From positions 22,124,739-22,188,738 of the forward strand of contig JAVGWX010000011.1 of the NCBI GenBank assembly GCA_036924085.1: DNA of 64,000 nt, given 5' to 3'. The position numbers and the translations under genes are program-made. The notes beneath the pieces were generated by a model. The model did not search any database. It was not told where the DNA came from and saw only the letters and a list, made by a program, of their open reading frames with translations. Source of the DNA: Ariolimax columbianus (taxonomy: Eukaryota > Mollusca > Gastropoda > Stylommatophora > Arionidae). This document shows, piece by piece, positions 26,801 through 41,800 of the stretch (the stretch's first letter is position 1; every line of letters begins with the position of its first letter).

Positions 26801-29800
26801 GTGTATTTTGCCTGACCCTAACATGTCAAATCAGTATGTTTAACCTGACCAAACGTTAGTCTTCCTTCCCGAAAAATAATGTGTTTTGATTACTTCCCAG
26901 AGACAGAGCACGAGGTAAATCAGCTGATAACTGAGAACACCCAGGAGAGTGACGCTGTCATATACACCGACGGATCAGTCGTGCGCAGTGGGACATCAGG
27001 CTGGGGTTTCTTGGCTAGAGTGAGAGGAGAGGTCGTGGCTGAGTGCAGTAGGGCATACATGTCAACAACCTCCAGTATGAGAATGGAGACGGAAGCAGTG
27101 ACCTCAGCACTGAAATGGATATCTGAGACTTCTTTAATAAAGCTGTACTTCATAAAGTACAGAAGGGATGGCTTAGGTACCAGTAGATATCTGCTGTTGA
27201 GGCCTCAAACCTCCAGACGCTGACCTGGATCTACTGTCCTGCTCATGCCGGGGTTCAGGGCAATGAAAGAGCTGATATCTTGGCTTCACGGGCTCCCATC
27301 ATGGGCACATTGGTGATGGACAGAAGTGAAATTTTGAAATCAATCAATGACCGCCTGTTGGATGAGGACACCGCAATAGATGAAGCAGTAATCCACAAAC
27401 TGCAAAGTTTCGACATTAAACGAGGTTTGAGCGGGGTAGGGCGCATGACAGGGCGGCGCAGGAGCGTGTACAACCAGCGAGCTACAGGGACCATCAGCAT
27501 CCATACATTACGCCATTTGATGAGAAAGACTGAGCACCTATGAGTATGCCCGGAGTGCAGTGACGTCGATTCTTAGAAACAGAAACAGATAATTGATAGA
27601 TGGAAAGATAATTTTGCAGAACTCCTCAGTGAAGAGGATGACTAAATTTCAGATACAACCGGCTCCAATGCAGAAGAAAAAAGGAGAGACCAAGGTCTAG
27701 ACTGGAACTAGGCAAAGAGGAAGACAGCTTATAGAATAGTCTAGTGTTCTTTCTTTCAAACCTCAAAGCCCTAGAGTGGAAGAAGAGTGACTAAATAAGT
27801 AAGTAAGACATTCTGTTCTGTTCCTAAAAATCAACTTCACTGCACTCCAGGTATACCCATAGGTGCTCTTTCTCTCTCACTGAATGGAAAAGTGTATCAA
27901 CACTGATGGTAAATAAGTTGAATATATTGTGAATGAAATAACTTGAATAATGGATACATATTTTATTCTTTCTGTAGTCTGCATATCTAACCATGCTGTG
28001 CTACAACTTTGGAGTTGAGTGCTATCAGGAGAAGCACTTTGATCAGGGTGTTGTGTGGTTAAGAGAAAGCTATATTTTGGGCAAAGACAGCTCTGGCGTC
28101 AGTCATAAAACACAGGTAGTGTGAGACTAATAATTAAAACCAATTTTTATTCCAATGGGTATCTTCAATATTTTGAAACATTGGTTAGCAAGGAGAGAAG
28201 CTTGGGAATATGTATGAGAGACACTCATTAAGTAACAGCAATTTTATTATAAAGTGCATGGAAGAGTTTGTACAATGGAAAAATCATATTTCAGGACACA
28301 AAATAGCTCTTTAGCAATGTTCCATGTAGGGATTGTGATGTTTGAGCAGCATGCGCAAGTGCAATATAGCGTACAATATGGTTGCCCCATTGTCAACTTG
28401 CTTCGTGGAAGAAAAACAAGGCGTTATAAATGTTTTTTGGTCCGAAGGTGTGAAACTTGAAATATATTTATCTATTCAGTATAGAGACAGTTGTTTGAGT
28501 CAAAGGAGAATGTATGAATGTGTAGAAAGATTTCAAAACAAAAAATAAAACATCATTTATGAACCCTAGCATTGGAGACTAGCAAGCATGACAACTGACA
28601 CAGTGAGGCAGCAGATCAACCAGCTAGTTCGTGGCAACAAGCAAGTCTCTATTGATGCAGATTTCAACATGAGTTACTACACTGCACATAAAATTGTCCA
28701 TGGTGTCCTCGGTTATAGGAAAGTGTAGCAGATGGGTACCAAGGCAGCTGACAACGAGGTATGGATGCAGTGCAAAATTGGTTAAAGGTCACACGAAGAG
28801 ACTATTTTTTCTAGAGGGCATCCACAAGGTAGTAGACTGGTGGACAAAGTGTGTTGCCAGGCACAGGACTCATTAATGACTGTCCTTAGTACAATAGCGT
28901 GCCACAGATACTATTAATATCCACCTCTATGCCATATTCTCCTGATAACCAGGAAAACAAGTTATTCACACTTGTGTTCCCTTATCATATAATGACATTC
29001 CAGGTGAGAAGGGTGAACCTGTAATTTTTTTTTTTTAAATGTGGAATAGCTGTTTGAAGTATGGTGTAGGGGAACTGAGATGCTAGCCCGGTCAGGAACA
29101 ACATACTGACCAAGACCACACCTGTCTTCCATGTAGCATTCCCTGGAAACGGGCTGTTTTCAAGGCAGTCAGGTTAATAAGATGTGGATTGATGAGATCC
29201 CCATAGTAGTGAGCATCACACAGATGAAGCCAAGAATAGCACAACACTTTGGAAAACCATGGTCCACCTTCATCAGTACGCTCAGGATGTGAGGAAAGCT
29301 ACTGCAACCTGCTACTTAACGTCCTATTCAGGGTGCACGAAAGAGTAAGCAAAGTTTCTCAGCATGGGCATTAAACAACAAGTTTGGAGTGAAATAAAAT
29401 GCCATAACGACTACTGAAAAAAGCTTATTTTGACAGATTTTATTTTGAAGTACACAGTAATGTAGGGACATGCATACTGTGGAATTCTTTAGATACACAC
29501 TGGAAAAGTATTGAATAATAGTAACCTGCCAGATAAGTCATAAGAGGCAAGTAAGGAGGGTTCAGCATGAATCTGGCTACCCTGCTATGATAGAAGTCAA
29601 GCGACTAAGTCAAGTCAAGTCATTATTAAAATGTATTGTGTACATTAAACAAATCAGTTGCACAAAATTTGAAATCAAATGTTGAAGAAGGATGTTGAAA
29701 ATATGGACAGAAAAAAAGACACATAAATTTTTCAATCGCTGCATATTACAGAAAATTGCCTCCTAGATTATTGTTGCTGTTGAATGCTCACAATAAGATT

Positions 29801-32800
29801 AATCTTTTGGGCACGATGAAAAGGGTGTAAGGTGCCGGGTTGCAGTAGATTCCTCACATCCAAAGTGGGCTGATGAAGGTGGACCGTGGACCTCCAGACA
29901 GTTGTGCTTTGTTTGGTTTCTTCTGTGTGTCGCTCACTTCTACGGGAATCACGTTAATCCCCTACCTCTTTAGCCAGGCTTCCATGAAAACAACCTGTGT
30001 TTCCAGGGGAGTAGGGTAGAAGTCTTGGTCAGTATATTTTACCTGATCCTGACTAATATTTATTAATCAGTATGTTTTGTCTGACCAAATGTTAGTTTAG
30101 TCTTCTCTCCCCTGACTCATAGATAACATAACAAGAAAAAAGTTTACAAATTTTAATCGTATGAAGAGACATAACGGTCTGGAGAGAGTGATAATGTAGT
30201 GCATGGTTTTTGGAAAGAGGAAAAGAGGTCAACCCCAACGGAGATGGCATCAGGACATTACAAACAGACTGGGTGTGTCTTTGTATGATGTGTGTCGACT
30301 CACCCTTAACCGAGATGTATACAGATCTGCTGTGATGGAGACTACATTTTGGAAATCATGATGACTGTGTACAATACATTCATGGTCTGTGATCTAATTA
30401 TGCATGGTGTAAGCTAACGTTTTTGTATTTGATAAATGATTGACTTCCAGCGTGTGTGACACTAATTTGATAGCGGCTGTTAATTCGTTAATTCGTCCCA
30501 GCCACAATGGCACTCCTGGTCTCATTTCCAAAGCTGACCATGTAGTTTAGAGGACATTGTAAAAAAAATGCAGAAATTTCAACAAGAAGAGGTGAACCAG
30601 CCTCACCCCGATAAGTTATTATGGTAGAAGAGAGGATGAGCTATTAGAATATTTAACAAATAATTTGTGTACTCATGTGTTCACCATGGAGGGTTTCATA
30701 GGTTTTGTTTTTAGATCTTTCTTTCAACCTCAAAAGAGTACTCCACATGATCATGATTTTTGGAATGTTTGCTTGTGTGATTGACAGGGTGTTCTGTGGG
30801 TTGGAGACTCTTATATCTCAGATGGGGTTAGACTGCACTCTCAGTCCCCTCTTACACAATGATTTCAGTGTGACATTCTGTTTTGTTTAACATAACATAA
30901 TATTCTATCACATCTGTCATTTACTACTGAAATATCAATGGAGCAAAGAGTCCTAAATATGTCTGTGAGATACCACATTAGAAATGATGCCATCCACAGA
31001 TTTAAGCTACTTTTGGCTACCTGACACGAGGCAACCTAGCCTGATTGAATATCAGGATTCAGGTATCTTTAATTTACTATGCAATATATCATTTTGCAAC
31101 CCGCATTGAAAGAGAAAGCTAGGGAGATCAATGAGCACCTGGCAAAGTAGAAAAGGACGCTACAACAATGGTGTCATTTGAGTGGTGCTCAAGATGGCAT
31201 CCAGCAGTGGAAAGAGGTGGATAGGAACCATTTAAATCCTTAATTCCAAGGGGAACCAAACGAATTTAGTTCAAGTCAAGCATGATAATCTTGCTTGAGA
31301 ATTATGTTAGTTTTAAATAATATTTTCTGTTAGTCTTTTTGGAAATGTGCACTGCAGGTCACTGCATTTTACTTATTATTTGCTTTTTACTTATTATTTA
31401 CGGGGAGGAAGACTAATGTCTGGTCAGACACAAGATACTGATCAGACATGTTAATCAGGGTCAGACAAAATATGCTGGCCAAGACCCTCACCTCGGCTTC
31501 CTCACAGTCCTCCTTGAAAACGGGCTGTTTTCACGACAGCCTGGCTAACGAGGTGAGTAATCGACGTGATCGCCGTAGTAGAGAGCAACACGCAGATGAA
31601 GCCAAGCTAAGCACAACCGCCTGGAGGACCCGGTCCACCTTCATCTTCACGCTTAAGATGTGAGGAAAGCTACTGCAACCCACCATTTAACATTAACATC
31701 ATTTTCAGGGCGTACAAAAGAGTAACCTACTCATTATGGGCATTTACAAACAACTTATTATTTGGTTCAAACAATAGGCTCGTACTCTGCGCTTGTTGGC
31801 AAACTGTTACATGGAATGGGCATGTGATGAATGGCAAGATAATGCTCTCAATGCAGTTACGCTATCTGTTCGAGTGAGTATTGTAAATAGTCATAGTAGA
31901 TAACAGTAAGAATATAATAGTTACTACTGAAGTCATCTTTCTATTAACTTAGGCGATGGAGAAGGATTGGATAATCAAACTCTGACATATCAACTTGTAA
32001 GTTCACATCTTATGAAGTCAGAATAGTTATACAATGGATCCCTGGTCACTCAAATACACCTGACAATGACAAGGCAGATAGACTGGCTAAGAAGGGGTCA
32101 AGTCAAGAACAACAATAATACACACCAACAACTCTACAGACAGTCAAATAATAACTGAAGACTGCAAAAAAAGAGGCTTGGCTGAATAGATGGACTATGA
32201 GAAATACTGGGAGAGAAATCTGCAAACATATGGCCATCACAAAAGCAACATCAACCTCCTGAAAAGGAGAGTAAAACACCATTTTCTGACTTTGCAATCA
32301 ACACATACAACATAACAACCACTTTAACAGAATGCAACCAGAACACACTCCAGAGTGCCCGCTGTGCACACACATCCCTATGAAACTGTTGAACATCATC
32401 TTTTTGAATGTTCTGCGCTTGCCCGTGTTAGGAAAAAGCTTCTCCCTTCTAGGCCAGACAAATGGAACACTTTGTACGGAACTAAACAACAGCTAATAAA
32501 CACTTGCAGATACCACTATATAACATTGGGCCAAAAGAGAGCCATAGCCCACCGGATCAATAACCAACCAATCAACCAACATGTCAACTTGAACCAGCAC
32601 AAGAGGCCAAAGGTGCAGCAGTGAATGAGCTGACAACAGTCAGTGACTCACAGCTGGCTGTTTGTGTCGGGGTCAGTGACCCATTACTGACCAAGACCCA
32701 TTTTCTGCATCCAAGTGGCAGCCCAGCAAACAGACTGCAACCATGCAGCCTGGCTAAGAGATTAGTGATCAAAGAGGGAATGCAAACACAGTTCCAAAAA

Positions 32801-35800
32801 TACTGTGTTGAAATCGGATATGTAGGGCTGGAATCCAGCTCATTCCAGAGTGGGGATCTGCACGTGGGCATTTGCCCCTGTAGAAGTACAGGACGACTAA
32901 GAACTAAGAAGAACTATGTAGGGCTGAAAAGCTCAGGTATCACTGCGTCTCTGTAAACTACAACACCACAAACATCTTTTCAGGACGCATGCCGAAGAAG
33001 AACCAGGGCAATATATACAGTATTCATCATCTCATCTTCTTCGGCTTTCGTGTTGAAACAGACGCGTCGTAGCTTACAGTGAGACTGCGATATCTGCACC
33101 TTCCAGCCTGGCACATCCTATTTGAGCTGGCCTTTTTGTGTAGCGGGTTTGTCTTTCCACTGCTATCCCTATTCTCTTAGCCAGGCTACACTAGTGCAGA
33201 CTGTTTCCATGGTAGCCACCTGGTGCCGGAACATGGTCATAGTTAGCTATGCTTCGGTGACCCTGATACAAGCAGCCAGCTATGAGTTGCTGGTTTCTGT
33301 CAGCTCATTCACTGCTGCAGCTTTAGCCTCCATCACCCTATCTTATCTGTCCACTATTATTGCTAGATGACATGAGGAGGTGTAATCTTCTTTCATGTGC
33401 CATCTCTTAAGTTATTGACATTTCCAAAACATGTATCTGTAGTATTTCTTTGATATGTTGTTGTTGTTGTTTAATGCCCACAATGAGTAAGTCTACTCTT
33501 TTGTGTGCCCTGAAAAGGGCATTAAGTGGCGGGCATTCGTAGCTTTCCTCACATCCCAAGCGTGCTGATGAAGGTGGACCAGGGTCCTCCAGGTGGTTGT
33601 GCTATGCTTGGTTTCATCTGCGTCACGCTCACTGCTATAGATATCTTCTTTGATATCATCAAACAATGATCAGTCCATTTAGTTTGTCTTTTTTTTGCTC
33701 TGAAGTTCTTCTGAGGTTCAAAGGCATGTCTAAGCTGGAGATGAAGGCACTGGGCATGAGTTTGACATCATGGGAGGACGAGGGGACAGACTGATCCAAG
33801 TGGAGATGTACTCTGAAGAGTCACCTCTGATTGATTAAAAAGAAATGCTTGCTTTATGCAGAAGTGAAAAGAAAACACTGAAAGGAAATTGAGAACCAAA
33901 CAAAACATCAGGAAGTTACTACTCAAAGGGTGCCTCATCCTATGATCAGTCATGGCTGAAAGGGCCTACTACTACTCTGAAGATATGTGATCAAACTTCA
34001 GTAAGGGCTACATTAATTTCTATTGTGATAAAATAAAAAAAACTAGGCTGCACACTTTAAGGTGACTGGTGTGGCTAGGGGCCTTTGTTCTTTAGCCCTA
34101 TGAATCCCACTCTCAAAGCCTCATGAATGGAAGAAATGCAGTAATGATAGAATAAATGACAATTTCACAACATAATTTTACATCTACAGGAACATCCTCA
34201 CTCTGCTGGTACTTACTTGAGACTTCAACTTCTCCTCTTGACTAAGGAGACAGCTTCTTGTGTCAAACAAGGTCAGAATTATCATCTTGTTAAGTTACTT
34301 GGGACTGAACACAGTAAAGACAAATTCTTGATAAAAAAAAAAAAAAAAAATTTTTTTTAAAACTTTAAGCGGGGGCTCGACTTCATTGCCTTGGGTTTTT
34401 TTCCCCAATTTAGCTCGGCCTCTCTCAGCAGATGGGTACCCCATCTGTCGAGAGCATCGCTCAAAGCACGAACTCCGTAGCTCCAGCGATGAACCCAGGG
34501 ATCTCCTGAACAAATTGACATCATGGACCGACCGTCGCAGCTCGAAATCGAACCCCGACCGTCTGAACACGAGGCAAACGGCTTGACCACTTCGCCACAG
34601 AGACCCCCCTTGATAAAACATTAATGCCCCAAAGAAATCTACATTGCCTGTCAACTTGTCGAATCCCATCATTTTCTGAATTGCATAACGGACAATTTGT
34701 TAAGCTCAACATGTGGAGGAATGTACCAGAGGCAGAAATACACTTGACCTAGTATTTTCTGCAGAGAAGAATAGGATTGAGAATGTTATCGTTGGTGAAC
34801 TGTTCGACTCAAGGGGCCATAAAATTGTCCGTTCAGATGATAAAATATGTCTAATAACATAGGATTACACTAGGACAGATATAAAGAAGTTTATAAACGC
34901 AGTGAGCCACGTAATCTGGACATATATTTTCATAGGCATAAATGTTGAAGAGGAGTGGATAAGTTCAAAACTATTCTTGAGCACCTGTTGGAGGAATTTG
35001 TTCCATGTAGGAGGTTAAACCACAAATGAAAAAATGCATAACTCAATCCATGGTTAGATGTAGAATAGCTAAAAATAAAGCTTGGACAAAAATATATTGA
35101 GGCTGGAAAATCAAATGAAATATTTCAAATATTTGAATATCCAAAACAAATCTTATACTTAACTTAACCCTTTGAACCCTGGTCACCTGGTCTGTAAAAC
35201 CCCACTCCCCTGGGCTCCTGGAGAAAAAAAGCCAAAAATGGACACCTGAACAAAACTAGTTCAATGACAAAACTAAGTGATCTGTTTCAATTATTTTATC
35301 TCAAACAGACTGACCTGATCGTCTCCAATATTCCTGCTTATTATGCCAGTCCTCCCAGCATGTAGACCCATCCTTTAGGCACAGATAAGTTTCACAATGT
35401 TTACACCAAAATTTTGTCTTGACTTGTTTGAATGGTCTGTCTTTGTAGGCCATGTTTGGGAAGTCCTTGACATGCTTGTTAAATTTAAATGAGCATACTG
35501 CACAAACATTATTTCCTGTAGCTTTTGGAGACATTTGTGGATGATGGGAACCAATATTTTGCAGTCTCTGTTGTGCCTCGACACGGTTGTGAAATTTTAC
35601 AGTAGCTGTTCTATAATCCCCAATGAGGGATAAACAAACTTCGTTCATGAACATCCCAAATGTCCTGTAGCGTCTTCCTGTTGTATTGTGGGGACCATAA
35701 TGATCCATAAGTATGTAGGCATTATTACATGCCCACATAAAGAATTTCACAATTAGCCTCCTAGACCAGCGATAAAACCGTCGTGTCTTGTTGAGACGAC

Positions 35801-38800
35801 AAATTTGGTCGTTGACATCTGTGCCCCCCATGAAAGCATTATAGTCAATACAAAGTTGGGGAGTTGGAACATCTACAGCTGTTCCATCCTTTCTTCTCCT
35901 CCTTCTAACAGTTCCAATATCTGTTGGGTTGTGGTAGTTGGATATAAAATTTACAGGTCTTTGGTCCATCTAGACAAGGCATACAATGTTGTTATGGCAA
36001 ATAAATTCTGAATGACACTGTCCATTTTCTTCTTTCCCGCCAGTACTTTAGGACAAAATTTCCTATTTGTCATTGCTGTACCTACAGCAAGTGTACCATA
36101 ATCAGTATACAACTTGTCAAAGAGAGTTACACTGTTGTAGAATCTGTCCATAACAACAATATGGTTTTTGTTGACCAAATTCCCAGAAGTTAAATTTCTA
36201 ATAATGATGCACCCAACAACACCAAGATCTGAAATAATATTGTCTGCTTTTCCAGTGTAGATTTCCAGATTCAGAATATATCCAGAGCTTGCTTCACAAA
36301 CCATGTAAGCCTTTATTCCCCACTATATGGGCTTTGACTTGATATACTGTTTGAAGGCAAGTCTGCTCTTCGAGGGGATCATACCTTCGTCTAAGCTCAC
36401 GTGCTGTGAAGGTGAATAATAGTGCAGAAATTTTGGTAGCAACATATCCAACATAGGCCTTACTTTGTAAAATTTATCTGCTTTATCCAAAGCCGGGTCC
36501 TCCTCATCAACAAGATCAAAAAAAGTCCAGAGAGCAAGGAAGCGATCACGGCCCATCACAGTGCGGAAACTAGGAGTATGAGACACAAAGTTAGCAGACG
36601 AGCTAGACCAGTACTTCTCGTAATGTGGTTTACTCACACTGTGTTCCATTTGAAGACGCAGTCCAAAGAATGCTTTCATCTCTGGCACTACTACACTTTA
36701 AAAATTTTTGGCATAGTAGGTGGTTAGCTTTTTGCTTCTCACCTGCTCAGCGCGTCGAGTTGTCTGCTCACACAAATTGTGCCAGAAATCATTATCCAGG
36801 AAAAGTTCCAAACATTCACTGGCTTTACTTTCTGGATTAATAGATTCTGGAATGTCCTTAGGGCCTATCTGCTCCATAAATGTTGTGTCTACTGCAGATA
36901 TAGGTCTGAATATATTTATTGGAGACCAACCTGCATCAAATTTACTAGAGACACTACCTGGGAGACGCCCCCTTCCACGCCCCTGTAAAACAGCCTGATC
37001 GCCAGAAAAATCAGGAACAGGGTAAGATGTAGCTTCATCAGAGTCTGATGAACACATGTTATCACTCAAATGATCATCTGATTCAACTTCTATATCAGTT
37101 TCAGAATAGTTGCTATCTAAATCTAATTCATCGTCCTCCGAATCATTGAGAACAATCTCGACAGCTTGTTCCAATGTTAGCCTTTTCGAACGCTCATTTA
37201 CTGGTTTGCAATGTGATCAGTTCACGGGTGCCACCATTTTGAAGTAACATTCCGGAAGTAATATGCAAATTCTGCTGTGTCTATCCATACTATGCCCGTT
37301 CTTATAAGATACGTGTGCTCTCCCGGCAAACCGGTGACTCGGGCCGCAGGTTATGTACACATACACTGGTTCATCAGGATCACGGGTTCAAAGCGTTAAG
37401 TGAATAATAACTTATAAAGTGAATAGAGCATCAAAAATTGACTTTGGAAAAAAACATTTTCTCTAAAGATCAGGACTGATAGCAAGAGCTTTTTTCCTCA
37501 TGTTCTTCTTCTTCGTTTGTTCTCAATCTCCCACTACCAAACCCTGAAAGGACTTAAGTAGTAAAATGTAGTCCAGAGAACGGAATGCGTTGTGTTGTAG
37601 TTTACAGTTTGGCTGCGATATTTGCACCTTTCGGTCCAACACATCCGACTTTAGCAAGCATTTTTTTAGTACTGGGGTAGCATTCCCTCTTCGATCCCTT
37701 CTCCTTAGCCAGTCTGCCCTGCTGCAGCCTGTTATCCAGGATCACCACGTGGAGGTGTAGAAGGGTCTTGGCAGCTATGGTTCGCTGGCCCTGATGCTAG
37801 CAGTCAGCTATGGGTCGCTGACCACTGCAGCTCATGCGCTGCTCAGCATCTTGATCCCTTTCTTATGTTCAACATAAACGGAGAACAGAAGAAACAGTCA
37901 GATTATTCAAAGATAGTATGGGAAGAATAATAAGTTACATTATTGAAACTGCTGATCTACTAAATCAGTACTTTAGCTCAGCCTTCACGAAAGAAAATTG
38001 CTCCAAGATCACAGAGAACTTAAATATTTACCAAAGGGACATGGACACAGAGGGATGACAATCATTCTGCATTATGGAGGACATGGTTTTTAAACAATTG
38101 GAGAGGCTGAAAGTGGATAAATGTCCTGATCAAGGCAGTATTCATCAAAAATTCTTGTTAGCAAATATTCTCACACTCTTAAGAAGAGGATTGTTCTAAT
38201 GGATTGGAAAAAATGCAGATCTTGTCACACTGTTCAAAAAGGACAAGAAATCAGATCCAGCCAAATATAGACCAGTGAGTTTGACAAGCATACTCTTCAA
38301 CGTTTTTGAAAATTATCAAAGGCAACAGGGAGGAAAACTAACATCTGGTCAGGCAGAACATACTAATCAGACATGTTAGTCAGGGTCAGGCAAAATATAC
38401 TGGCAGACCCTCATCTTGGCTTCCCGTAGTCCTTCCTGGAAACAGGCTGTTTTGATGGCAGCCTGGCTAACAAGATGAGGTATCGACATGATCTTTGTAG
38501 TAGCAAGAGACACGCAGATGAAGCAAATCTCATAGCACAACTGCTGGAAGATCCTGGTCCAACTTCATCGGCACACTTGGAATGTCAGGAAAGCTACAAC
38601 AACCCGCCACTAAATGTCCTTTTCAGTGCGCACTAAAGAGTAATCCAACTCATTGTGGGCATTCAACAATAGCATCAATAACAACATAGTACAGCAATAA
38701 TTTTATTTGTGAATACAGATAGTTCACATTAAAATAGAGATAGAAAGTACAGTACAGTGCATACATAGGCCAGTAACATAAGCGTTTATTATGACAATCA

Positions 38801-41800
38801 AGACAAATGTATTATTTGAAGACTGATAAAAACAAATTTGAAACACTTCTTCCCAGCTGTGCTCCCACTGCAGGCAAGCATTTCTGGAAGTCATTATTTG
38901 GGATCACCACCAGGCTCTTTGCTACATTTGTCTTGATTTCTTCTATGTCCTGAAATCTGATCTGTTTGAGTCTTGAAAAGAGCCAAAAGTTGCAAGGAGA
39001 CATGTCTGGGATGTAGGTGAAATGCTGGACCTGTCCAATTCGAATATAGTGTTTCAGCAAAATATCATGTGAGTTCCAAAGCATTGGATCCTCAAAATAT
39101 ATACCTCAAGAAGCCTCAGATGAAGGCAATGTTAAAACCATCAGATTGGAGACTTTCAATGAGGTAGTTGGGACATTTATATAGTTCAAAACTGATGGCT
39201 GTCATCCAAGAAAGAGGAGATAATACCTGTGACTCAAATTATTCACCGTTATTTAAAAATCTTTAGAATTTTAACTATTCAATCCACCATGGTTTCAGAT
39301 TGAGCTAGATGCTAGATCAGCCTTAACATATTGTTCTTGTTATTTTATATATTCATCAGCCTTGATGGCTAACATATTGTTCTTGTTATTATATATCATA
39401 GCTGGCAGCTTGCATCAGGATCAGTGACCTATAAATTACCAAGACCCTATTCTGCTTCCAAGTGGCGGCCCTGGAAACAGACTGCAACCATGCAGCCTTG
39501 CTAAGAGATCAATGATTAAATAGGGAAAGCAAACCCGGTCACAAACATGCCGTGCTTAAATTGGATGTATTGGGCCGTAAGGCTCAGATATCGCAGTCCA
39601 GCTGTAACCTCCTACAGCACAACATCACAAATGTCCTTTTCAGGAAGAGCACCAAAGAAGAAGAAGAAATGTACACTGATTTAATTTAATTCACAGAGCT
39701 AAGATCAATATTCTCTGTTGTGCCATTTTTGTTTGCCCAGTACTTGATAACGGTTTTTATAGATAGAAACATATTTTACTGTTTTCATGTAGGACTGCAT
39801 TTTAACCTTTCTTGTCCATCAATTACTATTGGTATACTGCTTCACTTCAGTTCCTCACATACACAGCTTCACCCCAAATCATATCAGTTAGTGGGATCAA
39901 GATGTTGAGCTGCAGTGGTCAGCGACCCATAGCTGACTGTTAGCGTCAGGGCCAGCGAACCGTAGCTGCCAATACCCTTCTACACCTCCACGCGGTGATC
40001 CTGGATAACAGGCTGCAGTAGGGCAGACTGGCTAAGGATAAGGGATCGAAGAGGGAATGCTAACCCGGTACTCAAAAAATGCTTGCTGAAGTTGGATGTG
40101 TTGGACAGAAAGGTGCAAATATCGCAGCCAAGCTGTAAAACTACGACACAACGCATTCCGTTCTCTGGACTACACTCTGCTACTTAAGCCCTTTCAGGGT
40201 TTGATAGTGGGAGATTGAGAACGAACGAAGAAGAAGAAGAAGAAGATATCAGTTAGTAAAAAAATTGTTTATTTTGTTGTATTTTTTTCTTTTTTGTCAT
40301 TGACAGCCATGGATGATTTATTGCATCACCCAGATTGTAACATAGGTTTGTGTCTAAATGCCTTACAGCTCTTCAAAAGGAATATTAGGTAAAAACATCA
40401 TTATTTTATAGATGTCAGTAGTAATATGGGTAGCAAGTAATGGAGCCACGGCAACCATCTAAACATGTCATAAAAGGGGACTATTAAAGGTTGTGCAGGT
40501 CCTCCAGATATTGTCTTAAACTATAACAATCTGGAAGTAGTACATCACTTTAACTACTACGAATCGATCATCACAGACAACCTTTCACTGGACGCAGAGC
40601 TGCATTAGCAATTAGGAATGGCCTCATCAGCCCTTGCCAGGCTCTCACAGAGAGTGTGGGATAACAACATGCTGACCATCTCCATAAGGTTGATGTGTAC
40701 AGATCATGTGTGATTAGTACCCTGTTCTATGCCAGAAAAACATGGACTCTGTATGCCTCACATGAAAAAAGGCGAAATGCTTTCCATATGCGCTGCTTGA
40801 GGTGCATACTTGGAATTTCATGGAGTGACAGAGTGACAAACAACGACGTGTTGGACCGTGCAAAGATTTCCAGTTTAGTTACAATCCTTCGCCAGCGCCG
40901 CTTGCGGTGGCTTGGTCATGTGTGCAGAATGGAGGATGGGCAAATACCAAAAGATATTCAATATGGAGAGCTGACCACAGGCAAGCGAAACAAAGGCAGA
41001 CCATTCCTCCGCTACAAAGATGTTTGCAAGCGTGACCTGAAAGCATTGGATATGAACACCTGCAACTGGGAGGAACTTGTCAAAGACAGACCCGGCTGGG
41101 GGCAGGCTTTTTGTGTGGGTCTGCAGGTAGGGGAAGACAAGATGCATAAAGATACAGACTCCAAACGTGCGGCGAAAGCAAGGGCAACAACTGACTGCCC
41201 CTTCTGTAGCGGAAAGTCCATTGTCTCTCGAGACTGACAGGATGCCAATCAATTAAAGGTTGTGCATGGGTCAAGCTACCTGATCCTCTTAAACTAATTG
41301 CTTTAGAAACTACCACTGCAAGAGCACATAAAAGTACTTTGGTGCAGGGTTTCATAAGCAGCTAACTACAGTGCTGGTCCTATGCTTTGTAAGGGGCAAA
41401 AATTGTGACAAAAGGAAAAAAATATGAGTAGTAATGGGATTCTATGACCTGTCTACAATCAGTTTAGAAATAGTGTATTTGCTATTGATGTCATAAGCTT
41501 ATTCCCCTGAGGTCAGATAGATGGAACACTTTGTATGGCACTAGACAACAACTGATAAACACATGCAGGTACTATAAGATGGCATTGGGTCGAAGGTGAG
41601 AGCCCGGATGCTGCTAGATCAATAACAACAACAATATATGTGATAAGTGTTTGAATGGATAGAGGGGTTAGTTGGCTTACATGACTTACAGTTCAGGAAG
41701 GCTAGACAATGAGAAAGGGAACTAGCCCCCCTGTCTCACATAAAAGCTGAGACCAGGTACACGTTAATCTTAATCCCTAACAGTGTCTGCTTTGAAACTG

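Larger units (their letters stand above)
34720..38324 (+). mobile_element. CR1-like remnant interrupted by piggyBac and a B2 SINE
   Basis: The endonuclease end at 34735 (TRGRNTLDLVFSAEKNRIEN, with one stop allowed) is followed by TRTDIKKFINAVSHVIW and LNPWLDVE. The piggyBac lies at 35164-37399, then a short piece, the SINE at 37500-37865, and then TADLLNQYFSSAFTKENCSK, LERLKVDKCPDQGS and VTLFKKDKKSDPAKYRPVSL. A family A SINE ends it at 38325. Heavily mutated. Confidence 0.8.

Noticed and set aside
26879..27223. Host ribonuclease H gene
   Set aside because: The domain is broken, lacks its central Asp and is followed by retrotransposon C-terminal sequence.
34295..34672. 125- and 77-codon minus-strand frames
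   Set aside because: They read through a family D SINE and its tail.
35805..36998. Plus-strand frames over the piggyBac element
   Set aside because: Antisense shadows of the transposase.
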